From positions 215,764,942 through 215,828,941 of the forward strand of contig NC_080671.1 in assembly GCF_030247195.1 (NCBI RefSeq): a DNA stretch of 64,000 bases. Direction: 5' to 3'. Numbering within the stretch: position 1 is the first letter of the stretch; each line of letters begins with the position of its first letter. The stretch comes from Topomyia yanbarensis (Eukaryota > Arthropoda > Insecta > Diptera > Culicidae). Below the pieces are notes generated by a model. The model ran no database searches and was not told where the DNA came from. It saw nothing but the letters and a program-made list of their open reading frames with translations. Made by a program: the position numbers and the translations under genes. Positions 10,838 through 21,900 of the stretch are shown piece after piece.

Positions 10838-11076
10838 TGTTGTAGCCCTGTGCGCGGGCAGGTCAGGAGTCTTGTTGATCAAATAAAAAGACACTCGCGT
10901 ACGGACTACATAAAATACTTTTAATAACGAAAGGTTAAAATAAAAGAGCATGTGCTCAACGGACTGACTGATGACTGACTGGACGCTGTTCGGTGCATCA
11001 ACTGAGTGACAGGCGGGCTGCCACCAGTGAGCCCAGCAATTCCTGTTGAGTTGTAGGGATGTCCACGTCTCCAACA
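10838..11076 (-). repeat. 5' LTR of the Mag-type element
   Basis: 239 bp, identical by eye to 6035-6273. It would carry the promoter for minus-strand transcription of the element. Confidence 0.92.
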
Positions 11077-11081
11077 CTAAA

Positions 11082-11520
11082 CATAAATAAAAATGCGAAC
11101 AGATGGGACAACCGAGTTTAACGAAACTCCTTCCAAAACCCCCAAGTTACTATAACACACAGCAGTACAACCGTTTCCAAAGAGGAAACGGGAGGAACGA
11201 CGCAATTCAGCGAAATTTTAATACCAATCAATAACGCTATAACGGTCCACAGCGATCGTATAATAACAATTATACTTATCCACATAGAAACGTGTATAAT
11301 AACCAACGAGGCCGTGGTAATTACCAACCTCAACAGACTCGATATGGAACAAATCGATTCCCGCAGAATCGACAAAACATGTATTCAGCAAATACTGAAC
11401 CGCAATCATGCATGCCTGACCAAGCCCAAGCGCAAACAGCTGTGCCGGTCCGTGCACCGAGCGAGCAGCAACAACAACAAATTCAAGCCAATTTTTGGGC
11501 CAATGTGTTGACTCTAAATA
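11082..11520 (+). pseudogene. Gag C-terminal (nucleocapsid-like) region of the gypsy-group element
   Basis: Continues the gag cut at 6034, directly after the duplicated CTAAA. Read in its best frame it is rich in Asn, Gln, Arg, Gly and Tyr: segments such as YNRFQRGNGRND and YNNQRGRGNYQPQQTRYG, with a Gln run near 11470. This is a basic RNA-binding tail without Zn knuckles. At least one in-frame stop (near 11226) breaks it. It is followed by the protease region. Confidence 0.6.
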
Positions 11521-11795
11521 TAAGCGCTTCTAACTTCATAAAAGTTGGAGTTCGTATGGCCAATTCGATCTGTACGTTAATAATGGTGCAGATATCTCTA
11601 TTTTTTAGAGTAATAGAATAATACCCAAACAATTAGTAAATAACAATATCAGAGTCAAATTATCTGGAATAACGGAAGGCGAAATAGAAACAACAGCACT
11701 GACCGAAACTGAATTAAATTTCGGAAATAACATAATCATTAAACATAACTTTCATTTAGTTAACGCAGACTTTCCCATTCAAACCGATGGCATTT
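11521..11795 (+). pseudogene. Protease region of the gypsy-group element, first part
   Basis: An aspartic-protease-like stretch is visible as VNNGADISI at 11576-11602. In working retroelement proteases the first Asn would be the catalytic Asp of the DTGA or DSGA motif, so this copy has lost the active site. A TAG follows at 11606-11608. The frame then continues openly to 11795, where the 771-bp MITE is inserted. The reading frame resumes in register at 12567, after the MITE and its 4-bp duplication. Confidence 0.65.
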
Positions 11796-12566
11796 CGTCG
11801 CTGTTGTGCTATCTTATGACAAACGCCATTTTGGGGTAAACTGAGTTAGATATGCCACATTACTTCACTAAATAATCTCTACAAAGTGGCGTTTCCAGAA
11901 TTTTGACATTCTGCTTGGTTATTGAGATATAGCTAGAAACGCGCTGAGAATTTTCTAATTTTTTGTTTCAAATGACTGTGTCTGGGGATTGGCTCAAATT
12001 ACCTTGATGTATAAGATGTTTCTATATGTAAAACTATCTGAGAAACACAATGGCATAATCATTTTCAAAACAAAAATGCACGAATTGTGAGAAAAATACA
12101 ATTTAAGTTTTAAACTGGAAATATGTCATATTTGGCAACACTGTAACCAAAAATAACTATTTTTTCTAGATTCCCTGACTCATTTCCTTCAAAATGCATC
12201 TCACCGATTGTTTATACACTAACTGAAGCCAAAGTTATGAATAAAAGTTAATAATTGATGATTTTTTTTCTATGGAAAATTTTCCATGCACGATTATGAC
12301 ACGCCATACAAATTTTGTCATCAATACACACCTATGACACGTGTGAGCGCGACTTTTGTTTACATTTATAGTGAAAACTCGCAACATAGTCAACTGATCC
12401 TCGTAATATTTGGGAAATGAATACAGAATAGATAGAGGCATCAATTGTCTTCTTTGAATTGTTTATACCATTTATAAGTTTCAACATATTCAATATCAAA
12501 CTTTAAAAATCGTTTTTCTCGAAATGTGCAAAATGGCGCTTGTCATAAGATAGCACAACAGCGACG
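11796..12566. mobile_element. 771-bp MITE with 37-bp terminal inverted repeats and ATTT duplication
   Basis: The left end at 11796 (CGTCGCTGTTGTGCTATC...) and the right end at 12566 (...GATAGCACAACAGCGACG) are inverted copies over about 37 bases with one mismatch. ATTT at 11792-11795 is repeated at 12567-12570. Removing the insert and one ATTT restores the protease reading frame, so both ends are fixed exactly. There is no transposase inside. An open frame at 12235-12444 is probably chance. Confidence 0.9.
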
Positions 12567-13898
12567 ATTTTGGGCAGAGATTTTTTCTCCTCCCATAAAT
12601 GTATAATCGATTACGAATGTTGGTTATTAAATTTCTCAGTAAATAATACTAACGTGTCCGTACCTATATACGTTCATAATACCGCAGAGATGCGAAGTGA
12701 TTAGAAAATTAAGTAACAACAATCTTAAGGAAGACATGGTAGTCATTTCTACAGAAATTGCACCTGGATTTTTTTGCGGAAACGCTATCATATCTCCACA
12801 AAATCCCTATGTAAAAATGATGAACACAACGAAATCAACTGTAAATATATCCAACTTTGAACTTAAACCTGAAATGGAACCCTTAGCAAACTACAATATA
12901 ATGAAAATGAACAATAAAGATAAGAACAATACGAGAAATAAAAAAGTTTTAAATGAGATAGACATGAAAAATGTGCCAAGCTACGCACAACAAGAATTAA
13001 GCAACCTAATATTAAACTATTCAGACATTTTTGCACTCGCTGACGAACCATTGTCGACTAACAATTTTTACAACCAAAACATTACCTTAAAGGACAATAC
13101 CTCCGTATACATACCCAATTATAAAACAATCCATTCTCAAAATACGGAAATAGAAACCCAAATTACTAAAATGCTAAAAGACGAAATAATATCATCCTAT
13201 AACAGTCCAATCTTATTAGTACCAAAGAAATCAAATGATGAAACCAAGAAATGGCGACTAGTAATAGATTTCAGACAAATTTCCCCTACCTAGAATCGAC
13301 ACAATTTTAGATCAACGTGGCAGAGCCAAATACTTTTCAACATTAGACTTAATGTCTGGCTTTCACCAAATAGCGTTAGAAAAAAACTCTAGAAAATTTA
13401 CCGCTTTCTCAACACAGAGTGGCCATTACCAATTCACACGCTTACCTTTTGGATTAAATATTAGCCCAAACAGTTTTCAGAGAATGATGGCAATCGCAAT
13501 GGCTGGACTAACACCAGAACATGCATTCGTCTATATCGATGACATAATTGTTATTGGATGTTCCATCCAACACCACTTGCAAAATTTAGCAAAAGTCTTC
13601 GACAGAATCAGAAAATATAATCTAAAATTAAATCCCCAAAAATGCAAATTCTTCAATACTGAAGTGACGTATCTAGGACACAAAATTACAGATAATGGAA
13701 TACTACCAGATAGTTCCAAATTCGACACTATTAACAACTTCCCTATACCCAAAAATAGTGACGACTGTGGACGATTTGTAGCTTTTTGTAACTATTGCCG
13801 CAAATTTGTGCCAAATTTTGCAAAAATAGCACACCCACTAAATCAACTTCTAAAGAAAAATAAACAGTTCGTTTGGACAAATGAATGCCAAAACGCCT
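12567..13898 (+). pseudogene. Protease end and reverse transcriptase of the gypsy-group element
   Basis: After the MITE the Pol frame runs through a linker into the reverse transcriptase: SPILLVPKK and WRLVIDFRQI near 13205-13280, then LDLMSGFHQIAL (about 13346), FTRLPFGL (13435), the catalytic YIDDIIV near 13534, and the thumb with YLGHKIT near 13673. Between about 13280 and 13300 a short stretch is missing and the frame changes, so the RT is broken. The gene stops at 13898, where the 38-kb piggyBac-type insertion begins after TCAA (13899-13902). It continues at 52342. Family layout and motifs fit the gypsy/17.6-like group; the exact lineage is not established. Confidence 0.82.
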
Positions 13899-13902
13899 TC
13901 AA

Positions 13903-14385
13903 CCTTTGCGGTACTAACATAGTTTTTGGCATTATCTTTTATCCTTTAATCGGCTCTAACTCGGTCAAATTTCAACCGATTTTGATGTACCAGCCCACTG
14001 AGACGTCCAAAAAATTGTTTCAAAATCGTTCAACACGGGTCCAATGATGGACGTTCGTTGAACGGTTATTTGGACGTTGTCCAAATTGGTCTAACGAACG
14101 TCCTTCATTGGACGATTTTGAAACCAACCGTTCTTAGAGGGAGGTTTCATTGGATCGAGAATTAATTGAAATTTTAGTGGCCAAAATGTAGTCCGGATAG
14201 TTTTACCATTTCCGGAATTATTCCGGATTCCGTTGGGGTAATAGATTATTTTGGAACTAAGTAAAATAATTATTTTGGACAAATTAGTGATTTAGCAACA
14301 TTCTGACAGCATTTTTTCAAATAAAAGGCGTCAAACGACTAAATGAAAGTCCTAAGACCCTTTTGGATAGTATCTGACGATGTTC
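13903..14385 (+). repeat. Left terminal inverted repeat of the piggyBac-type element
   Basis: Inverted match to 51985-52337 (for example the block at 14280-14340 with TTAGCAACATTCTGACAGC, seen reversed at 52080-52100). It carries a 148-bp MITE at 13994-14141 that is absent from the right repeat. Confidence 0.85.
13994..14141. mobile_element. 148-bp MITE in the left terminal repeat
   Basis: Starts CCCACTGAGACGTCC and ends CGTTCTTAGAGGG: imperfect inverted ends, with CAAAATCGTTCAA / GACGATTTTG also inverted further in. The right terminal repeat has the uninterrupted sequence, which gives an AG duplication (13992-13993 and 14142-14143). Confidence 0.7.
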
Positions 14386-15330
14386 CGGATCAGATGACCC
14401 GGACAATGGAAACCCTACCTTACGACGTATCAAACTTCGTGATTTTTCAGCACGAGTTCATTGGTGACCATGTCAATACTCTCTTCTTTGTTTGGAAACA
14501 CCTGGCCATGTTCCGGATCAGGTGCCCTGGAAAAGGTGGCCACTTATCGACCTGAACCAAACCCAACCTTGCGACGTATCAAATTTCATGATTTTTCAGC
14601 ACGGGTTCATTGGTGGCCATTTCAATACTATCTTCTATGTTTGGAACCATCTGGTTATGTGCTGGACCAGGTGCCCTGGAAAAGGTGGCCACTTACCGAC
14701 CTGAACCAAACCCTACCTTGCGACGTATCAAACTTCATGATTTTTCATCACGGGTTCATTCTTGGCCATTTCAATACTATCTTCTATGTTTGGAACCATC
14801 TGGTTTTGTTCCGGACCAGGTGCCTTGGAAAAGATGGCCACTTACCGACCTGAACCAAACCCTACCTTGCGAGATATCAAACTTCATGATTTTTCAGCAC
14901 GGGTTCATTGGTAGCCATGTTAATACTATCTTCTATGTTTGGAACCATCTGGTTATGTTCCGGACCAGGTGCCCTGGAGAAGGTGGCCACTTACCGACCT
15001 GAACCAAACCCTACCTTGCGACGTATCAAACTTCACAATTTTTCAGCACGGGTTCATTGGTAGTAATGTCAATACTATCTTCTATGTTTAGAACCATCTG
15101 GTTATGTTCCGAACTGGGTTCCCTGGAAAAGGTGGCCACTTATCGACCTGAACCAAACCCTACCTTGCGACGTATCAAACTTCACGATTTTTCAGCACGG
15201 GTTTATTGGTGGTAATGTAAATATTATCTTCTATGTTTGGAACCATCTGGTTATGTTCCGAACCAGGTGCCCTGGAAAAGGTGGCCACTTATCGACCTGA
15301 ACCAAACCCAGTCATGTGACATATAAGGTG
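14386..15330 (+). repeat. Subterminal tandem array, 149-bp unit, about six copies
   Basis: The mark GGTGGCCACTTA(T/C)CGACCTG recurs at 14535, 14684, 14833, 14982, 15131 and 15280, a period of exactly 149 bases. Units are around 90 percent alike. Because 149 is not a multiple of three and two frames of the unit lack stops, long but meaningless ORFs appear here (14461-14853, 14610-15002). The array lies between the terminal repeat and the 3' end of the transposase relic, and a second array is found reversed at 30600-31160. Confidence 0.92.
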
Positions 15331-15596
15331 GCCAGTTAGTGACCTGAAGCATTCTACCATATGACGTATCAAACGTCATGGTTTTTTGAGCACCAGTGTA
15401 TTGATGACCGTAAAACCATTACAGATGCCTTAGATAATGTGGCCAATTATCGACCTGAATCAAGCCCCACCCTATGACGGATCGAAATTCATTATTTTTA
15501 ACACAAGACGCCAATTTATTGGAGGTTGTGTGAATTTTTCTTATGAAATTCGTCATTTCGTAATGAAAAACGCTATACTTTAGGTTTTCTGTTTTT

Positions 15597-16306
15597 TATT
15601 TGTTCAAACATAGTTGACAAACTTCGTGCTTCTCTTCCGTTCGGTTCTCATGCCGACTACAAACAGCAACACTACAACTGTGGCAGAGGTTTTGGTATCC
15701 CGCGATCGCGAACAAACTGAGCATCTCCTGATGTTGGTGCTTTTCAGACAGTTTGTAGTAACCTTGGCTTGCTTGGCGCAGGAAGGACATGTATAAAAAG
15801 TGTTCGTGCGTCGATCTACTGGGCAACATAATGCATTACACATTTTGCAGATTTTTAAGTTTTCGCGGGAACTGCAACTATAACATATCCCATACATTCG
15901 ATCGTAGTTTTCGAGGAAGGTGGTCACTTTTTGTGCAACATCTTTCTGCATTCTTGATTTGGACTTACGCACCCGCACATGATGAAGTGCCAGTTCTTTA
16001 GAAAGCCAATCCAAAAAAAAAATTGTTTTGCTTTTTTCCTTGGATCGAAACTCGGGATGGGCTGCTACATACAAATGAAACGCGTTGTGAGTACATATAT
16101 CCACAATATTGTAAATAATTGCAACAGGATATCTATTTGTACTCCTTTTGCATGTATAGTAGCCCGTTGATTTATCCAGAGTGTCGACACCACCCTTTAG
16201 CGAGTGGTACATGCTAATAATTTTTGGCTTTTCCTTGTAATTTGGACTCAGGGTCAGTGGACATGAGCAAAACGGTTTTGTTCTTCCGATTCATGTTATA
16301 TAAGGT
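15597..16306 (-). pseudogene. piggyBac-like transposase, C-terminal half (copy 1)
   Basis: The minus-strand frame contains the piggyBac family block SLKGGVDTLDKSTGYYTCKR followed by RYPVAIIYNIVDICTHNAFHLY, i.e. the region of the third catalytic Asp (in GGVD). It then has a first Cys-rich module (CYSCSSRENLKICKMC through CPSC) and a second one starting RRCSVC. A frameshift near 15700 disturbs the second module; the last residues are read in another frame and end at 15597-15600. The gene is cut at 16306 by the AGGGTTACC element. A short stretch of the same frame seems to continue beyond it (23144 onward). The transposase would cut and paste the element at TTAA. This copy is inactive. Confidence 0.85.
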
Positions 16307-17084
16307 AGGGTTACCAACCATCCTTATTTTAAAGGACATGTCCTTAATTTCGACGACTTTGAAAAACGTCCTTATTTTACTTCAAATGTCCTTATTTTAG
16401 TCTCAAGCCGTGGTAGCCATATTTGAAATCTTTCAGATCAAATTTATTACGAGAGAGTTAAACTATTCAATCATTTTCATTCTTCATTTCTTTCCAACGA
16501 GTTTTTTGTCAATGAATATGGCTACTTTTACAATGTTGATATTGACCAATTTAACAAATTTTACTCATGTTTGAGTTAGTGTTTTTCACTGCAGTAAACC
16601 AAACCAAACCAAAATTCCGACAGAAGCCAGCCAGAGCTCTGGCACGTTTTCTGGCTGGATTTACTAGAGAGGCGTATATACCCAGTAAACGAAAAGGCGA
16701 CTAGGCTGGTTTAAATAGACGCCGACGAGCAATAAGCTATTGAAACTTTGTCTAGGTCAGAGATAACAAACATATTGAGATGCGCGAAGACTGAAACTAA
16801 AAGTTCCAATCGAAGCCAAACCAACGATTCCAATCGAGCAATGTGAACAAGTATGCAGGATTTAGGAAGTAACGCGTAATGTTCATCATAACAGTTTTTG
16901 CAACCGGCCGAGACGGTTGTGCCTCCAGGTGGAAGGTTTTGTTCTCGAGAGAGTGACGGAGTGCGAGACGCTGTATGCGTTTTTGTGGGAGAGAGAGAGA
17001 GAGAGACCAGTTTGTTAAGTGTGAGTCGACAGTTGATACGTCGGAGGCGTGGTCAACGGCATCCTCGGTGTTTTGACAGCAAAC

Positions 17085-17470
17085 CGCGGGTAGACGAATT
17101 TGCCTACCGCGGTGGCAGAAATCGACAGTGATCGTGCCTGTACACACAGAAAAAATATATTGTATTGGTGTCGTCGGGCAATTCTAATCGACGAGAGGGG
17201 AAGCGTCACAGGTAGACCCATTTGCTCTATTCGTCTACCGCAGAAGTGGTACGACGAATAAGGAAAACAAGTGGCACCGAAAAGTGCCGCATCGACAGTG
17301 GGATTTTCGCAGCAAGCCACAGGTAGCCACATTTGTTTACCGCGGCGGTGGAAACGGAGAGAGCACGCTTGTGGTGGTGATATCGACGAGCAGCTTAACC
17401 GGAGAGAGTTTTGAAGTGTTGCAGGTAGGCATATTTCTCTACTGAAGAAGCAACGCGACGAAGAAGGACA
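17085..17470 (+). promoter_or_regulatory. Repeated units in the 5' UTR of the I-clade LINE
   Basis: Four diverged copies of a block with the core (C)AGGTAG-N4-ATTTG-CTACCGC-GG occur at about 17091, 17208, 17320 and 17423, spaced roughly 105-115 bases. Repeated monomers in a LINE 5' UTR often carry the internal promoter; that role here is an inference. Confidence 0.55.
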
Positions 17471-17591
17471 GCAAGTGTCACATTGTCAAACAACGGGCAC
17501 CGAGTTTACAACATAACACATGAGGTGTGTTCTACGGGTATAACAGGTATATTTTCATTCCTTTTTGTGATAGTTTTTCTTGCTAGGTAAA

Positions 17592-18905
17592 ATGGATGAA
17601 GAGATGGGAGAACGAGTAACAGACCCTCCCCCTAAGCCTTATGCTGAAAATGTAAATCCGACTAGAATTAAAATTTACCCAGAGTCGTCAACGGGACCAT
17701 GGATTGTATTTATTAGGCGTAAAGTAAAGGCGCTAAATATTATTCAAATTTCTAAAGATTTGACTTCGCGATTCTCGGATGTAAAAGAGATCGTCAAAGT
17801 CAATAAAGATAAAATACGCATTGTCGTTGGTAGTCTCAAACAAGCCAATGCAATTGCTTCTTGCAAGCTTTTTACGCGTGAGTATAGAGCGTATATTCCT
17901 TCAAAGGAAATTGAAATTGATGGGGTCATCACAGAATCGAGTTTGACTGTTGATGACATAATTAAGCATGGGGTTGGTCGTTTCAAAGACACCATACTTA
18001 AAGACGTAAAAATACTTGAATGCAAGCAATTGCATTCAATATCACACGAAGGAGATAAAAAAGTTTATCGACTGTCTGACTCATTTCGAGTGACTTTCGC
18101 TGGGTCTGCGCTGCCCAACTATGTCATTATCGATAAGATTCGTCTCCCTGTTCGCCTTTTTATCCCTCGTGTAATGAATTGCCTTAATTGCAAACAGCTT
18201 GGCCACACAGCCACTTACTGTTCCAATAAGGCACGGTGTGGCAAATGTGGGGGTTCTCATCAAGAGGATACATGCAATGAAAATTCAGAAAAATGTTTAA
18301 TGTGCGGAGAAAACTCACATGAGCTCCCTGCATGCCCCATTTATAAATTGCGTGAGGATAAAATTAAACGATCCTTGAAGGAGAGGTCTAAGCGCTCCTA
18401 TGCAGAAATGTTGAAAAATGCTACCCCTAAACCCATCTTCTTAGAAAACACTTACACATCTCTATTTTCGGAACAGTCTGACTCTGACGGAGCGTGCGAA
18501 GGTACATCATTTGTTTTACCCGGAAATTCCAGAAAAAGAAAACAGTCTTCTTTTCCCAAGCTGCCAAGAAAGGGCCTTAAAATTTCTCCACCAATAGATA
18601 AACTGCGCCCAAAACCGAAAAATTCCGATTCAAAACCGAAATCAATTCCGCCCGGTTTTGGGAACGTACAATCCAAACAGAACACCCTTACTGGAAATAA
18701 TAAAATTTCGACTTCCTCTGAGCCTCAGCCGGGGGTAGGATTATTGAAATTTTCTGAAATTGTTGATTGGATTTTTAAAGCATTCAATATTTCTGAACCA
18801 CTAAAGAGTATACTTGCAGCTTTCCTCCCAACAATTAGAACATTTTTAGAGCAGCTGATTGCTCAATGGCCCATCCTTGCAGCGATTGTATCTTTCAATG
18901 GGTAA
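17592..18905 (+). CDS. LINE ORF1 protein (Gag-like, Zn-knuckle), I clade
   Basis: 437 residues from the ATG at 17592. I chose this start because the frame upstream only offers a TTG. N-terminal part with WIVFIRRK and a segment resembling an RNA-recognition fold; three Cys-His knuckles at about residues 197-245 (CLNCKQLGHTATYC, CGKCGGSHQEDTC, CLMCGENSHELPAC); then a basic, Ser/Pro/Lys-rich tail and a hydrophobic C-terminus. ORF1 proteins of this clade bind LINE RNA and form the ribonucleoprotein. The frame is intact. Its stop TAA overlaps the ORF2 start in ATGGGTAA at 18898-18905, which suggests coupled translation. Confidence 0.9.
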   Translation: MDEEMGERVTDPPPKPYAENVNPTRIKIYPESSTGPWIVFIRRKVKALNIIQISKDLTSRFSDVKEIVKVNKDKIRIVVGSLKQANAIASCKLFTREYRAYIPSKEIEIDGVITESSLTVDDIIKHGVGRFKDTILKDVKILECKQLHSISHEGDKKVYRLSDSFRVTFAGSALPNYVIIDKIRLPVRLFIPRVMNCLNCKQLGHTATYCSNKARCGKCGGSHQEDTCNENSEKCLMCGENSHELPACPIYKLREDKIKRSLKERSKRSYAEMLKNATPKPIFLENTYTSLFSEQSDSDGACEGTSFVLPGNSRKRKQSSFPKLPRKGLKISPPIDKLRPKPKNSDSKPKSIPPGFGNVQSKQNTLTGNNKISTSSEPQPGVGLLKFSEIVDWIFKAFNISEPLKSILAAFLPTIRTFLEQLIAQWPILAAIVSFNG

Positions 18906-21900
18906 TTCACCTCCTCCAATGAAAGATTCCATCACTGTTTTACAGTGGAATTGCAGAAGTATCATACCTAAAATTGATTCCTTAAAAATTTTACTGCATA
19001 ATTTAAAATGCGATGCTTTTGCTCTATGTGAAACATGGCTTACCTCAAACATTAATTTCAACTTAAATGATTTCAACATTATTCGCCTAGACCGAGAAAC
19101 CCCGTATGGAGGAGTGCTTCTAGGAATTAAAAAGTGCTATTCTTTCTATAGAATTACCATCCCCTTGTTTGCGGGCATTGAGGCTGTAGCTGTCCAAACG
19201 AACATTAAAGGCAAAGACATGTCTATCGCTTCTATATATATACCTCCCAAAGTTCAAATTGGACAACGTCAAATTTTTGAGGTAGTGGAATCCATGGCTG
19301 CTCCGCGTCTGATACTGGGAGACTTCAACTCGCACGGAGTATTGTGGGGTTCCCTCTACAATGATAATCGATCCTCTTTGATATACAATGTTTGTGACGA
19401 ATTTAATATGACAGTTTTAAATACTGGCGAAACAACACGCATCCCCAGACCTCCTGCACGTCCAAGTGCATTAGATCTATCTCTGTGCTCGACATCGCTT
19501 CGGTTAGATTGCACGTGGAAGGTTGTACCTGATCCTCACGGTAGCGATCATTTGCCAATCGTTGTTTCAATTAACAGTGAATTAGGCCTTACGAATTCAA
19601 TCAATGTTCCTTATGACTTAACACGAAATATTGATTGGAAAACATACGAAACATTAATTTCCACTTCTCTTGCTTCGACAGAAGAGCTACCCCCTACCGA
19701 AGAATATGAATTCTTAGCGGGTTTAATTATTGAAGCAGCAGAACAAGCCCAAACGAAATGCAATCCTGGAATGACAATAAATAGACGGCCCCCTAATCCT
19801 TGGTGGGACAAAGAGTGCTCTGATGCATATGAAGCTAAACAAGTTGCCTACAAAGAAATTATGAAACAGAAAGGGGGTATACGTGAGAACTTTGAAAATT
19901 ATTTCATTTTGCAAAACAAATTTGACAGTATACGTCGTGCCAAAAAGTCTAGTTATTGGTGACACTTCGTTAATGGCTTGTCAAGAGAAACATCAATGAG
20001 TACTCTTTGGAACACAGCCAGAAGAATGAGGAATCGAAACGTGACTAATGAAAGCGAAGATTTTTCGAATCGTTGGATATTTAATTTTGCCAAGAAAATT
20101 TGTCCCGATTCTGCTCCTGCGCAGAAAATCACTCGCGATGCTCCCACAAGTAACGATTTCATAGATTCGCCTTTGACAATGATGGAATTCTCAATTGCAC
20201 TCCTCTCATGCAACAATAATGCTCCGGGACTAGACAGAATTAAATTCAACTTGGTGAAGAATCTGCCTGACCTAGCAAAAAGACGCTTGTTGAATTTATT
20301 CAATAAGCTTCTTGAGCAGAACATTGTCCCGCACGACTGGAGACAAGTGAGAGTTATCGCTATTCCAAAACCGGGAAAGCCAGCCTCCGATCATAACTCG
20401 TATCGACCGATTGCAATGCTATCCTGCATCAGGAAATTGTTGGAAAAAATTATCCTACGACGTCTCGACAATTGGGTTGAGGCGAACGGCTTGCTATCAG
20501 ATACCCAGTTTGGTTTTCGGAGGGGAAAGGGAACGAATGATTGTCTGGCGCTACTTTCGTCAGAAATCCAACTCGCTTACGCAAAAAAAGAACAAATGGC
20601 GTCTGTGTTCTTAGACATAAAAGGAGCATTCGACTCAGTCTCCATTGATGTTCTCTCGGAGAAGCTACATCAATGTGGTCTTTCACCGATATTAAATAAT
20701 TATTTATACAATTTATTGTCAGAAAAGCACATGCATTTTTCATATGGCGATTTGGCGACACTCAGAATAAGTTACATGGGCCTCCCACAAGGCTCTTGTC
20801 TAAGCCCCCTTCTCTATAATTTTTACGTGAATGACATTGATAATTGTATTGTCAGCCCATGCACTTTAAGACAACTTGCAGATGATGGGGTGGTTTCTGC
20901 CACAGGACCAAAAGCTTTAAATTTACAACAACCATTGCAAGATAGCTTGGATAATTTATCAATTTGGGCTTTAAAGCTGGGCATCGATTTCTCTACAGAG
21001 AAAACAGAGTTGGTCGTTTTCTCAAGGAAGCGTGATCCAGCTCAGCTTCAGCTTCAGTTGGTTGGTAGAACGATAGCCCAAGTCCTGACTTTTAAATACC
21101 TTGGAATTTGGTTCGATTCTAAAGGCACATGGGGAGGCCACATTAGGTATCTAATAACGAAATGCCAACAAAGGATAAATTTTCTGCGAACAATAACTGG
21201 ATCATGGTGGGGTTCTCATCCAAGTGACATGATAAGATTGTATCAAACAACAATACTTTCAGTAATGGAATATGGGTGCATCTGTTTCCGTTCAGCTGCG
21301 AACACTCACATTATTAAACTGGAACGGATACAGTATCGCTGTTTACGAATTGCCTTAGGTTGCATGCAGTCGACCCATACAATGAGTCTTGAAGTACTAG
21401 CGGGAGTTCTTCCTTTAAAAGACCGATTCTGGGATCTCTCTTCTCGTTTACTTATTCGATGTGAGGTTATGAACCCACTGGTAATTGAAAATTTTGAAAG
21501 ACTTGTCGAGCTTCAACCCCAAACCAGATTCATGACAGTGTATTTCAATCACATGTCACAAGAAATAACGCCTGCTAGGTATGTTCCCACATACGTCAAT
21601 ATACTAGATATTCCTGAATCCACTTTATTCTTCGACACGTCCATGCAAGCAGAGATTCGTGGAATTCCGGATCATCTACGCTCGCGGGAGATCCCTAAAA
21701 TATTCACAAGTAAATATCAACACATAGACTGCCTTAAAATGTTTTACACTGATGGGTCACGAATCAGTGAGGCGACTGGTTTCGGTATTTTCAACAATAA
21801 TTTTTCAATTTCTCTCAAACTTGCAGAACCCGCCTCTGTTTATATAGCGGAACTTGCAGAAGTTCACTATAGTTTGCAAATAATTAATACTTTACCCCCG

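Larger units (their letters stand above)
6035..11076 (-). mobile_element. Complete Mag-type Ty3/gypsy LTR retrotransposon
   Basis: A 5042-bp element on the - strand with two 239-bp LTRs (6035-6273 and 10838-11076) that I read as identical, TG at the start and CA at the end, and a 5-bp duplication CTAAA at 6030-6034 and 11077-11081. On the coding strand the 5' LTR is 10838-11076. A primer-binding-like TGGCGACGAG follows one base after it, and a purine tract AGGAGGGGAGA precedes the 3' LTR. A single open frame spans 6283-10767. Identical LTRs and an unbroken ORF point to a recent insertion. It landed in the gag gene of the older gypsy-group element. Confidence 0.93.

Noticed and set aside
14461..15002. 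ORFs of 130 codons in the 149-bp array
   Set aside because: They follow the repeat period and change frame between units; the same happens in the reversed array (30701-31230). Open frames come from the lack of stops in the unit, not from a gene.
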